From: Adenanthera pavonina
Taxonomy: Eukaryota; Streptophyta; Magnoliopsida; Fabales; Fabaceae
Length of the DNA: 64,000 nt
Assembly: GCA_026686845.1 (NCBI GenBank)
Contig: JAIVEN010000018.1
Coordinates: forward strand, 12,371,001 to 12,435,000
Direction: 5' to 3'
Below the pieces are notes generated by a model. The model was not told the DNA's origin. It saw only the letters and a program-made list of their open reading frames with translations, and searched no databases. Below are positions 33,401-44,871 of this stretch, piece by piece. A program made the position numbers and the translations under genes. Numbering within the stretch: the first letter of the stretch is position 1; every line of letters starts with the position of its first letter.

Positions 33401-35300
33401 ATCCTCAAACTTTACTTCTATTTAAGTAGTCATTCTTCAACTATTTAGAACTCATTTATTTGCAACTTATAAATAGTGCAATTTGTTATGAATTTTATAT
33501 TTGATATGAATGTTGATATTATAATTTCTTAACTAATTTAATGATTTAACTCTTAACATGTGACGTAGTTAACAATCACTTATATATAGAATTGGAGATT
33601 TTTTTTTTGCTTTCAAGAAAATACTTTACACATATCAATGAAGTTCATTAAAATTAGTTGGAATTCTTGAATTTTTTAAAAAATTATTCTAATTTTTTAA
33701 AGTTACCTTTATTAGATTGTAACTCTTTTTAATTGTATTTCTTTTAATCTCCCTTCAACATAATTTTTTTATTATTTCAACAGAAGTAAAAATAAAAAAC
33801 ATTAAATAATGTAAAAATTTTATAAAATAACTTATATTTTTAATACCTTAATCTTTAGAAAGAGTAACTTATAAATTACAATTTGAATGGAGGGGTTAGT
33901 TAACTCTATCTTCCCCCCTTTTGATTGATGACTCCTTTCAAATATATTAAAAAATTAATAATTTTAATTTTTTATAAACTATAATTTTAATTTTTTAATA
34001 AAACATCTTTTAAATTAATTTATTTGTCCGTTTGTAAATATTAAATTAAAAATGTATATATTTTTCAATATTTTAATTTGAAAATAAACATCTTAATATT
34101 AAATTTGAATTGTATTAGCAATAATTTTATTTATTTTCATTGTATAAAAATATCATGTGAATTCAGGACAGGGAAGAGAAAAGAAGTATCCTATCTAGAC
34201 CTGGTCTTAAAATTGAATTTATATTAAATTAATTAATATATAATATAAAATTTCTCACAAATCATATTATTAGCAAGCCATGAGTAATATATTTTATTTT
34301 TTGGAATTCATGTAAAGCACAATTTCACCCATCTAGGTCTAGTAATATGTTGTGTTCATCCCTCCATCTAAAGTTGTGTTCATCCCTCCATCTAAACTTA
34401 GTAAAATAAAATGTCAAATTTTGATAGGTTTACCGACAAGAAAAAATTCAAACAAGTTTATTTTTTCTTATTTTTAAACCAACAACATCAAATAAATTTG
34501 AAAGCCAATTTTATTAGGGTCTAGATTTAAAGGCATGGTCAGGAAAAAAAAGTCTAAATTTGAAGAAAGAAAATGACAATTTTGCCAGTAACCAAGTATA
34601 GAACGCGTAGAAAGACCTGTGTGATAAAATCATGCTCTTAAATTTCCATTTGAATTTTATAGCTTCCATTGAGTTCACTTCCTTAGTACGAATAGAAGAA
34701 GTAACTCTATTATCTGATACTGCCAATTTGTGTTGAGTATTGTCAAATATAAATAGCAAAATTAACTCTCTCAAATTGGTTTTTTCTTTTATTTATAAGA
34801 TTTAAACACGAAACTAATAAAATACTTTATTCTTTATTTAAGAAAATTTGAAAGTCAAAATAAGCGGCGGGTGCTTTTCACATTGAAAATCAACAATTGC
34901 TACGGTTGTGGAAAATTCTCAGCATATCCAGGGAAATTTTTACACTATTCATCGATCACATTTGACTTCCACTTTTTGGAAGCATGGGGTGACTACTGCC
35001 ACCCAAAGCATACCGAAAGTGTTATTGTTATTTGTTTATATACATATATATATATATATTATAAATTACACAAAAAAGACATATGTGACCTAATGTGAAA
35101 GATTATAAAAATCATAATTATTTTTTTGCTACCTAAAATCATAATTAGATTGAATAATCAAAAGACAACCAATTGAGTATTATCTCTATAATACAACCAA
35201 TCTTCTTTTTCCAAGAAGGGCCCAGTTTTCCCAATTTCCTACAAGCGCCTGGATCTTTGCCAGAGAAAATATAATGAATGATTAGATAAAATTATTCTTA
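33401..35300. other. AT-rich intergenic DNA
   Basis: No supported gene; open frames on either strand show no family features. An (AT)n microsatellite lies at about 35043-35060. A 23-bp phrase around TGTTCATCCCTCCATCTAAA is duplicated side by side at about 34350-34397. Confidence 0.5.
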
Positions 35301-35608
35301 AATTTTTTTAAGTAGAATAAATTAAATTTTTAAATAAATTGAACTAATTTTTTAAGTAAATTGGCTAAATTTTCAAATAGATTGAATTAATTTTTCAAGT
35401 GGATTAAACTATTTTTTCAAATGGATTGAATTAAATTTTTAAGTGAAATAAATTAATTTTTTAAGTAGATTAAACTAAATTTCTAAGTGGATTGAATTAA
35501 ATTTTGAAGTGGAAGAACTAATTTTTTAAATAAATTAAATTAATTTTCTAAATGGATAGAAATAAATTTTTAAGTAGAATAAATTAAATTTTCAAGTATA
35601 ATTAACTA
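35301..35608. repeat. 22-bp tandem repeat, about 14 copies
   Basis: The stretch divides cleanly into units close to AATTTTTAAGTGGATTGAATTA, 22 bp each with a few of 21-23 bp, diverged at several positions. It is a degenerate AT-rich minisatellite with a near two-turn helical period. No gene overlaps it. Confidence 0.8.
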
Positions 35609-38183
35609 AACTTTATTTAATGTCAACTTAACAAAAATTTACAAAGTTGAATTAATAAAAAATTTGGAAAAGGCTTGAAATTTCAAGTTTAGAAAATTAG
35701 TTCACGTGCAAAAAAAATATTATTATTTTTTTTGTGAGTGTGTCTATTATTCTATACCCTTCTGTTAAAAAAAATAACTCATATTTAAAAGGTTCTGCTG
35801 TTCTCTTCTTTTTTTTATCCAATGTCTCTCTCATCAATTACTTCCCTTTTTTTTTTTTTTACCATTTCTTCAAACCTAAACATTTTCTTCTTTGTTGCCA
35901 GAAAAAAAAACATTTTCTTCTTTATTGTACAAGGCAATTTGGAGAACAGTAATAATCAACTCCCTATTCCTAATTCAAAATCTTTCTCTCTTCTCTCTTC
36001 ATTATGCGTGTTCTTGGCTAACTTCTCTCTCCATTGTGCATTGTATGTTCGTATAGGGTGTTTATATGTTTGTTATTAAAATATTTTATTTAAAAACAAA
36101 ATATTAAAATGACATATATATATATATATTTATGCCAACTTTGTTTGAAAAGAAAAAAAGTGGCCCTCCCATGCCCTCATCGTGGTGCCGCGGCTCCTGG
36201 TCCAGGTGCCAATCTAGTCAAGACACGAACTATATAATTTTTGAATCTTGAGACTTAATATAATCATAATACCGATAATACCCTTATTGTTTTGACCTGA
36301 ACAGCTTCTAATTAATGAGTTCATTTCTCATGTAGAAAAAATTGGCTTCTTCATTTTTGTTGGTTGCCTCCTTCGTTCCCCCACCCCCCAGAATTTGGTT
36401 CAGCACTCCCTCTCATTATTCTCTACATTTTCAGTCTTTCGGTTACCTCTATCTTCTACTTAAGCTACTAGTTTCACTTGAATGACGTTTCTTCTCCTCC
36501 TCCCTTTTCATTCAAGCTAGGCGCATCGGGTATGATCCTCTAAACTCTCCAAATCATTGGCTTCTTCTTCCAATCAATTTTCTCTTCCCTTTTGTTCGAA
36601 AATTTTTAGTGTTTTTCCAACAATTTCTGCTGTCGAATGAATTTCCGAGGCATGCTTCCTCTCTCAAACAGATTTGAGACATTTTTTCTGTCACTTTTGC
36701 TGTGAAAACAGGGGAGGAAGCTCACCTTGGGTTTTAGGAGAAAAATTAACGAGGGGAACTCAATTTTTCTTCGCAAGATAGTGTAAATTCCTTTCCCTAA
36801 CTCTCTAAAGCTTGATTTAATTAAAACCCAATTTTCCCTCCTCAATTTGAGCGTGAATCAGTGGGTAGTTAGCATATATTGTTGTTGCAAGTCTTGTTTA
36901 ATGCAATAAATCCTCCTCTCTTTTTTGAGCTCCTACAAGTTAGGTTGAGGAAACCCTAAATTTTATAAGTTATGGAAGAAGACTAATTTAGGGCCTTACT
37001 AGAGATTAAGAATAGATATGGTAGAGAGGAGAGAGTTACTTTTGGATGAAAATTTTTCAAGTGTAATTTCTAAGGTAAATTCTAAATCATTAACATCTTA
37101 TTAACTTGATTAAAGGAAGTTATTGGAACTAAATGACCCTTCTTATGTTGAAGGAATCATGATTAAAGCACCGATAATTATATAGGAGTTGACTTCTCTC
37201 CACTTTCCTTCCCACCCACTTTCTCTCCATTTTTCATCTGAATCAGTAGATTAAATTTGGACTGTTCAGATTCAATATTTTATAGAACTATAATAAAATA
37301 TTTAATTATAAAAAAAACGAATGACTTTAAACTTTTGAAATTTTATATCAACAGTTTAGAACTGCAATAGAAAAACTGTGAAAAATTCACTTTGTAAAAT
37401 GTTAATTCTAAACCATTCAAATTTAGTCCAATGATCTAAATGAAAAATGGAGAGGAAGTAGATGAAATGGAAGAGGAGAGAAGCCAAATGCAATTATAAT
37501 GTAACATATGTATTAGTGGTTAAATTCGGGGGTTGAGAAGTTGGAAATTTTTTATCCAAATGAACTTGAGCCATGGGTCAAAGTGCAAAATTTAATCTTA
37601 TAATTCTTAGGGAGTTTCCAGTATTGAAAGCTGTGTTGATTTATATTTTAGGAATTTGGGAGCATTCCCATATCTGGTATGCTGTGGGAGGGAACAGTAG
37701 AGAAGACTACAATGCCAACCCATGGTGTGAGTAGGTAGTGGATTATGTTTATGTTATGATATTTGGTCCCATTCTATTTTTTTTTTAATGAACGTAGAAC
37801 TTGAACTTTTCTGGTGCTATAAGCAGGCTCGTTGATCATATGCCTTCAATATGTTACTAAATTAAAAAATCAAATATGAAAATCCCTTACCTTGAAGGGT
37901 ATAAAATAAAGGGTTTGTTGAGGTGTAAGTGAAAATTTCCTTTGATACTGGATAAATTTATAACAATATGAACTTGGAGAATGGGATGGTTAGCATCTCT
38001 GTGTTTATTTATCGTGGTATATCTTCAGTTATGGTCTAAGTTTGTGGAGCATGTAAGAACTTAAAATAAATAAATAAGAATAAAATAAACAAAAGAAAGA
38101 AAAAAATTATTTGCAAGTTTTCTGGCACATAACTCTACAACTAATTGCAGTAGTTGTTAGCCTTGGTGCACCAAGATAAGAAA
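35609..38183. other. Non-coding DNA, possibly part of an LTR-like repeat
   Basis: No gene supported. Contents include poly-T tracts (35840-35860), an (AT)n run (36113-36130), and a C/T-rich leader-like stretch at 36350-36600. From about 36300 to 39400 the character (leader-like stretch, internal tandem array, then CTTACTGAGTGTTATCACTCAC near 39200) resembles a long gypsy LTR, but no ends were found. Confidence 0.35.
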
Positions 38184-38945
38184 TTTTGTGGGCGTCTGTG
38201 CTCCTATCCAATAAGATTTATTGTGGGCAGCTATACTCCCATCCAATGTAACTTATTAGATAAGGCTTGAGCCCCATGGAAGCATTTTTAAAGGAATGAG
38301 AACGAGAATGAGAATGATAATGATAATATGAATGGAAATGACATAGTATGTTTGGTGTGTTAAAAAAAGTAGATGAAATCCTAATATAACGTAATGTTTG
38401 GTATGATAGAAATAATGAAAGAATGGAGATAAATAAAATGTAAATGACAAAAATACCCTTGTACAAAAAACAAAACACAAATAGTAATGAACAATACCAT
38501 TCCATCCTTTGAACTATGGAAAGATTGGGGCATTTGACTCCCATGTTGACTCCTACCTTGATTCCTACATGCTTTCCTTGCTATTTTACCAAACCAAGTA
38601 ATCACCAACTTTTCTGATTTTTTCTCTTTTCCGTTATACCAAATAGGACCTTATTGTGAGCTTTGTGCTCCCATTCGATAAAATTTATTGTGGGCATATG
38701 AATTCCCATCCAATATGACTTGTTGTGGGCCCTTGAGCTCCCTTCTATTAAGATTCATTGTGGGTTAAGTTTTTGTATATCCAATATGATTTATTGTGCG
38801 CATATGTGTTCCTATATTGTGGGCTTCTATGCTCCCATCCAATAAGACTTATTGTGGGCCTTTGTGTTCTCATCCAGTATGACTTATTGTGGGCCTCTGT
38901 GCTCCCATCTGATAAGACTTACAGTGGGCCTGTGTTTTCATATGT
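38184..38945. repeat. 35-bp tandem repeat array, about 12 copies in two blocks
   Basis: Units close to TTATTGTGGGCCTCTGTG + CTCCCATCCAATAAGAC repeat head to tail. About three are at 38184-38281 and about nine at 38651-38945, one of the latter shortened. The blocks are separated by an unrelated 370-bp insert (38285-38650). Alternating endings AATAAGAC and AATATGAC suggest two unit types. Confidence 0.8.
38285..38650. repeat. Possible MITE splitting the 35-bp array
   Basis: The insert has no repeat units and ends in CCGTTATACCAAATAGGACC, a phrase typical of plant hAT/Harbinger-type MITE ends. GTTTGGTATGATAG and TATGTTTGGTGTG appear inside. Array sequence continues on both sides. Inverted ends and target duplication are not convincing. 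Confidence 0.35.
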
Positions 38946-40919
38946 TTACTTCTATTTGGACACCTTCTTTCTAGCAGTTTAGTTATTCGTTAGCTATAAT
39001 GTTGATTTTTGGATCCTTGAATGTTACCATGAATGTACTTTGATATTTTTGTTGATGCATTTTGAATGGGCTATCATCATCATTATCATCACCATTGCAA
39101 TAGATATGCAATTTTCTCACCTATGGAGTTTCAAATTTTTCTTGTATAGCAATTAATGCTTTGATGCATATTTTCTTGTCATAGTCATAATTATGTGCTT
39201 ACTGAGTGTTATCACTCACATTGGTTCTATAATATTTTTCTTTTTCAGGGTTCCATGGACCCATAACCTACCTCAGCAGCATAGGAGTATTCCATTTATT
39301 CAAATGAGCCTTCATTGGCTCAGGTGACCATACTATGTTTTGGATCTTAAAGTAAATTAGATTAGGAGTACTTATGCTCCATTAGTCACAGGTAGGATCA
39401 TCACCCTCTTTTATGTTTATGATTGCTTTTTTTTTTTAAATTTTATTTTAGGGAGGTAGAGCTCTCAAATCTTTTTGTTTAGAATCTTACTTTGTAGAAA
39501 ATTTCATGATGCTGTACCGCTAAGTTGAAACACTGCAAAAATTCCTACATATTATGTGTGTGTGTGTGTGTATTTTATAAGCTGATTATTTGTATATCTA
39601 TTATCAAAGATTTGATGAAAATTCGAATTTTCATAATTCTTCTTTTGTTGGTATTATTATTTAAATGAGTTAAAATCATGTTTGCATGTAAGGCTTCATG
39701 TGTGTAAATCTCGTAACTTGTGCCAATCTCATCTTCGTCTAAAATCAAAATGGGGATGTCATTGAAATATCTTAACAATTGAAAAACTTCATGGTTCGAT
39801 CCTTTATTTCACGTCCTGTTTTGCTTTCTGTGATGCTGCGTTTCTGCTACAAACTTTCCATTTTGTCTTGAGCCTCCTCGTAAACTGGAAAATAATCTAA
39901 TTAATTAAGCCGTCTTTTTATTGTATGAATTAAGTTGTTTGTGGTGTTCTCTTGTTTTCCAATTCATGGCCATACACACCCACACACACACACGACACAC
40001 ACACAAATTATTACTGCATCACTTGATTGTTAATAATTGAATTTTATTGTTGGTTGTGGCCAATGTGGAATGCAAACTGGGTTGCCCCTGAATCTACTAT
40101 GCAGAAAGCTCATTGTGTGTGTATAGTGTATTTGAAGAGAGAAGGACAAAACAGTCTCTCTGTTTTTTTTTTGGGAATAACAGAACAGTGTCATTTTCAA
40201 CCGCTATATATCTCTCTTCTCTTTTATTTTTATATCTTATATTTCATACTGTAGTGTATGCAGACAATCTATTGAAGAGGATTCTTATTTATTTTGGAAG
40301 CACGTTTACAAAGTTTTTCTGGGTTTCTTAATCTAATCATTTTTAATATAATTTTATAGGGAGGAGATGGTGTGTGTTTGTGTGTGTATCTAGCTGGAAA
40401 TATCCTTGTTTCCTTCTTATTTTGAGCTTATTAATTCTTCAAACTCTTTCTTTTCTTTTTTCTTTTTGATTTTGTAAAATTCATAGCACAATTCTGCTGG
40501 GGTCAGCCAGCTCAATACCAAATTATGTACTCTTTTCTTCCCTTTATTCCCTCCTCTCTTTCGTTTTTGTCTCTTCATTATCTCTGCAACTTAGGAGCCT
40601 GCCCTTCACATTAAATGGCCTCCAAGGAACATTCATTTTCAAAATGAGCCATTCAATTTATGTCACAGAGTGTGAAAAGCAGATTTTGGCGACCAACAAT
40701 TCTTTCTTATTTTAATTATCGGAGGAGATGCTGTGTTTTTGTCTGTGTGTGCCTAGCAACTTTATGTAATTCATGCAGATAAGTGCATATTGGAATGATT
40801 CTTTGTTTGGCTTGGAGTGAGGTACCAGCTTTCTCAGTCTGCACCTTCACTCTTTCAGTGTGAAGGTTGAGATCTTCCATTCTCTCTTGCAACTTGCAAG
40901 ATTGACTCTTGAAGCTACC
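38946..40919. other. Non-coding upstream region of the TNL gene
   Basis: No gene supported. It contains (GT)n at about 39556-39571, (CA)n at about 39977-40010, and a diverged duplication of GGAGGAGATG(G/C)TGTGT...TGTGTGT...CTAGC at about 40362-40394 and 40722-40757. The TNL promoter should lie within the last several hundred bases; no convincing TATA box or cis-element was identified. Confidence 0.45.
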
Positions 40920-41410
40920 ATGACAAAGCGAGCAACATCTTCGTCTTCCTTCAACTACCAATGGACATATGATGTCTTCCTCAGTTTTAGAGGTGAAGAT
41001 ACCTGTAATGGTTTCACTGGAAATCTTTATCATGCTTTTTGTCAAAAAGGAATTCATACCTTCATGGATGATGGGGAGCTCAAAAAAGGAGATGAAATTA
41101 CACCAGCACTTTTTAATGCAATTGAACAGTCTAGGATGGCCATTATTGTATTCTCTAAGAACTATGCATCATCAACATTTTGTCTCAATGAACTTGTCAA
41201 GATCATTCAGTGTGTTAAGGGAAAGGGTCGACTGGTTTGGCCAATTTTTTATGGAGTGGAGCCTTCTGATGTGCGACATCAAAAAGGAAATTATGAACAA
41301 TCATTGGCTATGCATAAAACAAAGTTAAAGGCTGATGAGGAGAAAATGCAAACCTGGAAGCTCGCACTACAAGAAGCAGCTAATTTATCTGGTTTTCATT
41401 TCACTCTTGG
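40920..41410 (+). CDS. TNL exon 1: TIR domain
   Basis: The start at 40920 gives MTKRATSSSSFNYQWTYDVF. TIR motifs are YDVFLSFRGEDT (residues 17-28), KGIHTFMDDGELKKGDEI, IEQSRMAIIVFSKNYASS, CLNELVKI and WPIFYGVEPSDVRHQKG. The Glu in CLNEL (residue 91) is the residue needed for NADase activity in plant TIRs and is present, although the usual Trp before Cys is Phe. The exon ends at a GT (41411) in phase 2 and joins 41490 as LG-HGYEYQ. Reading through into the intron would yield a TIR-only protein of about 164 residues, because a stop follows within a few bases of the donor. Confidence 0.92.
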
Positions 41411-41489
41411 GTAATTCACTACTTTTATCTTACTTGACTTCTCGCACTGAATTTAGTTTAACTTGACATGACATTTTGTTATTTCTTAG

Positions 41490-42595
41490 GCATGGATATG
41501 AGTATCAATTTGTTGAAGGGATTGTGGAAGAGATCTCTAGTAAGATCCATAGGACTCCTTTGTACATTGCAAATTATCCAGTGGGATTGGAGACTCGAGC
41601 GTTGAAAATTAACCGTCTTTTAGGAGTTGGATCAAACAATAAAGTCAATATGGTAGGAATTTGTGGAATTGGAGGAGTGGGAAAAACAACGATTGCACGT
41701 GCCGTATATAATTCAATCGCGGATCACTTTGAAGGTTTATGCTTTCTCCATGACAGCAAAGAAAATTCAAGTAAATTTGGCCTAGAACAAATGCAAGAGA
41801 GAATCCTTTCAAAGATTTTAAGGATTGATATTAAGGTGGAAGATGTTAATGAAGGAATTGCAATAATAAGAAGAAGACTCACTCAGAAAAAAGTTCTTTT
41901 AATTCTTGATGATGTTGATAAATGAGAGCAATTAGAGAAATTGGCTGGTGATTGTGATTGGTTTGGTTTTGGTAGTAGGATTGTTATCACAACAAGGGAT
42001 AAGCAATTACTTAAATGGCATGGGGTTGAAGCAATATATAACATGAAGGAATTTAATGAAGAAGAATCTCTTGAGTTGTTAAGTTGGAATGCCTTTAAAA
42101 GTAATCTAATTGATCCAAGTTACATGGAAGTTTTGCGTTGTGTAGTACAATATGCCCAAGGACTTCCACTAGCCCTAGAAGTAATAGGTTCTCACTTGTT
42201 TGGTAAGAGTATAGAAGAGTGGAAATCTGCATTAAACATCTATAGAAGAATTCCAAATAAAGACGTTCAACATATACTACAAATAAGCTACCATAGCTTG
42301 CAAGAAGTTGAGCGGGAAATTTTCTTAGACATTACTTGTTTTTTCAATGGAAATTCATTGGAATATGTCAAAGATATGGTAGAACATGCTCATGGTTTTG
42401 ATCCAAATTATGGTATTGGAGTGTTGATAGACAAATGCCTCATAAAGATTGAAAATGGTTGTATTAAAATGCATGACTTAATACAAGGCATGGGTAGAGA
42501 AATTGTTCGTCAAGAATCACCAAGAGAACCTGGAAAACGGAGTAGAATATGGTCCCATGAAGATATCATTCATGTTTTGGAAAGCAATACTGTGG
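41490..42595 (+). pseudogene. TNL exon 2: NB-ARC domain with nonsense codon
   Basis: The order is the linker VEGIVEEISSKI, P-loop GICGIGGVGKTTIARAVYN, kinase-2 KKVLLILDDVDK, the TGA at 41923, RNBS-B GSRIVITTRDKQLL, GLPLALEVIGSHLFGKS, the TNL-type RNBS-D FLDITCFFNG, and MHD as CIKMHDLIQGMGREIVRQES. All nucleotide-binding motifs are intact. The stop is one substitution away from several sense codons and is the only fault in the exon. The truncated product would hold TIR plus about half of the NB subdomain. A sequencing error or an allelic nonsense cannot be excluded. Confidence 0.9.
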
Positions 42596-42780
42596 GTAAC
42601 TCGAATAACCATGGATATTTAATTTCCCTTCTGGTCCCTTGTTTATTAAGTTTTATTGTTTGATTCACAATTTTTAGGCAACAATTTTATTGATTAGAAC
42701 TCCATTATTTTCTTTATATTATGTGAAACTCCTAATTTATTGTGATTTTCTTTAACTTTTGCTCAATATATAGGGTTCAG

Positions 42781-43046
42781 ATAAAATTTCTCTTATAATT
42801 CAAGAGCATTGGCATGGAATTGTAGAAGTAAATTGGGATGGAAAGGCTTTCCGAAGGATGAAAAATCTAAAAATACTTTCTCTTACGAAGGCATGCTTTT
42901 CAGAAGGTCCCAAATATCTGCCCAGCAGTTTAAGGGTGCTGCAATGGTGGGGATATCCTGCATCTTGTTTACCAACAAATTTTGATACGTCCAAACTTGC
43001 TATACTTGACTTGCGAAGTAGTTGCTTACAATCATTGAGACCAATT
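42781..43046 (+). CDS. TNL exon 3: NB-ARC to LRR linker
   Basis: It reads DKISLIIQEHWHGIVEVNWD, then KAFRRMKNLKILSLTKACFS, PKYLPSSLRVLQWWGYPASC and LPTNFDTSKLAILDLRSSCL, the standard TNL start of the LRR region. The first AG (42772-42773) would give a stop after two codons; the frame is kept only by the AG at 42779-42780. The exon ends in phase 0 at GTAAG (43047). An (AT)n microsatellite sits in the next intron. Confidence 0.82.
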
Positions 43047-43201
43047 GTAAGTATATTAACTTTCTATCTTTATATATATATATATATTTATGTACGTATG
43101 AATCTGTATACATGCATGTATGTATGAGTTGTCAGATTATGTATTATTATTAATTAAACGTTTCCATCCATCTAACTGTTTCATTTTTTTTATGGCTGCA
43201 G

Positions 43202-43882
43202 AAATGGAAGAATATCAATGTTTTGAATCTTAGTGAATGCCAATTTGTAACACAGATCTCTGATGTATCTGGCATCCCAAATTTAAAGGAATTGAATCTG
43301 TAAGTTTGTCATAATTTGATTGAAATTCATGATTCAGTGGGATATTTGGAAAGACTAGAAATTTTGAAAGCTGGATGGTGTGAAAAACTTAGGACTTTTC
43401 CACAAGCTATCAAGATGCCCTATCTTCGATGTCTTGAACTTGAGGGTTGCTCAAGTCTCAAAAAATTTCCTGAAATACTAGAAAACATGAAGTATATAGA
43501 AAAGCTTGATTTGAGTGATACAAACTTAGGATTGCCTAGCTCATATTCTAGTGAAGGTTGCATGACAGAAGGCCAAGAAGAAGTTTGTTCCATATTGAGT
43601 TCAAACTCGGAGGAACGTAGACTTAGAGAGTGCAATATGTCAGATGAATTCCTCCCAGTATTTCTTACTTTGTTTGCCCATGTGACATACTTGGACCTAT
43701 CCATGAATAATTTTACGATTCTGCCAGATTGCATCAAAGAGTGTCGTTTCTTGAGAAACCTTTACCTAAATTATTGTGAACATCTAAGAGAAATTCAAGG
43801 GATGCCACCAAACATAGAAGAATTTTGTGCAGGAGGTTGCATATCATTGAGCTCAGAGTCAAGAAGCATGTTACTGAGTCAG
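43202..43882 (+). pseudogene. TNL exon 4: LRR region with nonsense codon
   Basis: The exon starts KWKNINVLNLSECQF and runs through GIPNLKELNL, TAA at 43301, CHNLIEIHDSVGYLERLEIL, MPYLRCLELEGCSSLKKFPE, NMKYIEKLDLSDTNLG, HVTYLDLSMNNFTILPDCI and RFLRNLYLNYCEHLREIQG. About five to six LRRs are visible, fewer than the 10-20 common in TNLs. The TAA is embedded in GTAAGT, which by itself looks like a perfect donor, so the stop may be masked by splicing or may mark a new intron. The last codons LLSQ end at GT (43883) in phase 0. Confidence 0.83.
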
Positions 43883-44068
43883 GTTAGGTCGTATAATTTG
43901 ATATTCTGATATTTGAATCCATTGATTTTTTTTCATTTGCATGCTAGCCTTGGAACTTGTGCTTCTGTAGTTTAAAGCATGGCAGTTAACCACAAAACCA
44001 CAAAATAGCTATCAAATTCATTGATAATTTACAACTCTTTTATGCCTCAACATTTTCATTACTGACAG

Positions 44069-44689
44069 GAATTACATGAGGCTGGACGCAAACGGTTTTT
44101 TGTGCCAGGTTCAACACTTCCAGAATGGTTGCACCATCGTAGCAGGGGACCATCCATTTCCTTCTGGTTTCACAACAAAGCCCCAGCGATCTCTCTCTGT
44201 TTTGTTAAAAAACAAATGGTGATTTATAGTCCTCTCGTTTTTCAGTGTTTAAGTGCCGAGTTAACATTGAATGGCAAACAATCAGGGATCGGTTTGTTCA
44301 AATTGGAGGATCGGAAGTTTTTTAGCTATTCTTCACTGTTATCAGATAATATATTAATGGGTTTTCATCCTGACATCCCTACTCCAATGGGCAAACACTT
44401 TCTTAGTGAATGGAATTACGTACAGATTCGTATCTTTTCACAAGTAGTTGGTGATAGTAAAGGTGCGTCCGAGCATGAGAAAGAGATAGGAATGCATGTA
44501 ATGAATCAAGAAATGGAGGATATCCGATTCACCAATCCTTATAAAAGGACAAAATTTAATGATTTCAATTGGAATTCAAGGTTTAAGACATCAAAATGGT
44601 TGAGTGGAGGTGTCACCCCTACTTTGAAAGGTATTCTTCTTGATCCTCATCATTTTTCTTACTCGTTAGTTAGAGATCTGTGTTTTTGA
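44069..44689 (+). CDS. TNL exon 5: post-LRR C-JID domain
   Basis: It joins in phase as ELHEAGRKRFFVPGSTLPEW, then LHHRSRGPSISFWFHNKAPA. This P-G-S-x-L-P-E-W...S-I-S-F-W motif defines the C-JID (C-terminal jelly-roll/Ig-like) domain, which contacts the effector in RPP1 and ROQ1. The beta-rich remainder continues through VQIRIFSQVVGDSK to a stop at 44687. The exon has 206 codons without a fault. A possible donor AAAG-GTATTC at 44631 would drop the last 20 residues; its phase (1) does not fit the downstream exons at 45786 or 45905. Confidence 0.88.
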   Translation, partial: ELHEAGRKRFFVPGSTLPEWLHHRSRGPSISFWFHNKAPAISLCFVKKQMVIYSPLVFQCLSAELTLNGKQSGIGLFKLEDRKFFSYSSLLSDNILMGFHPDIPTPMGKHFLSEWNYVQIRIFSQVVGDSKGASEHEKEIGMHVMNQEMEDIRFTNPYKRTKFNDFNWNSRFKTSKWLSGGVTPTLKGILLDPHHFSYSLVRDLCF

Positions 44690-44871
44690 GCTTTTGCTCT
44701 GTCTGTATTGAAAATAAAAAATAAAAATTAATAAATATGCGCATACCTTAATGCAAGTTAATTATATATGCATAATTGAAATATTTTGTTATTCATTTTT
44801 AGATTTCCCCCATAATTATATGTTTGCTTATTGATGAAAATGGAGGGAATATTATCATACTTCTCAATTTG

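Larger units (their letters stand above)
40920..44689 (+). pseudogene. TNL disease-resistance gene (TIR-NB-ARC-LRR-C-JID), interrupted by two stops
   Basis: Five exons: 40920-41410, 41490-42595, 42781-43046, 43202-43882 and 44069-44689. They encode TIR, NB-ARC, a short LRR region and a post-LRR C-JID domain, about 1,050 residues, a normal TNL size. All introns have GT-AG ends at places typical of TNL genes. Two in-frame stops occur: TGA at 41923-41925 just after the kinase-2 motif, and TAA at 43301-43303 in the LRR exon. Every other motif is intact, so the gene decayed recently or yields a truncated TIR-NB product. TNLs are cytosolic or nuclear immune receptors that oligomerise and use TIR NADase activity. 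Each domain has its own entry. Confidence 0.88.
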
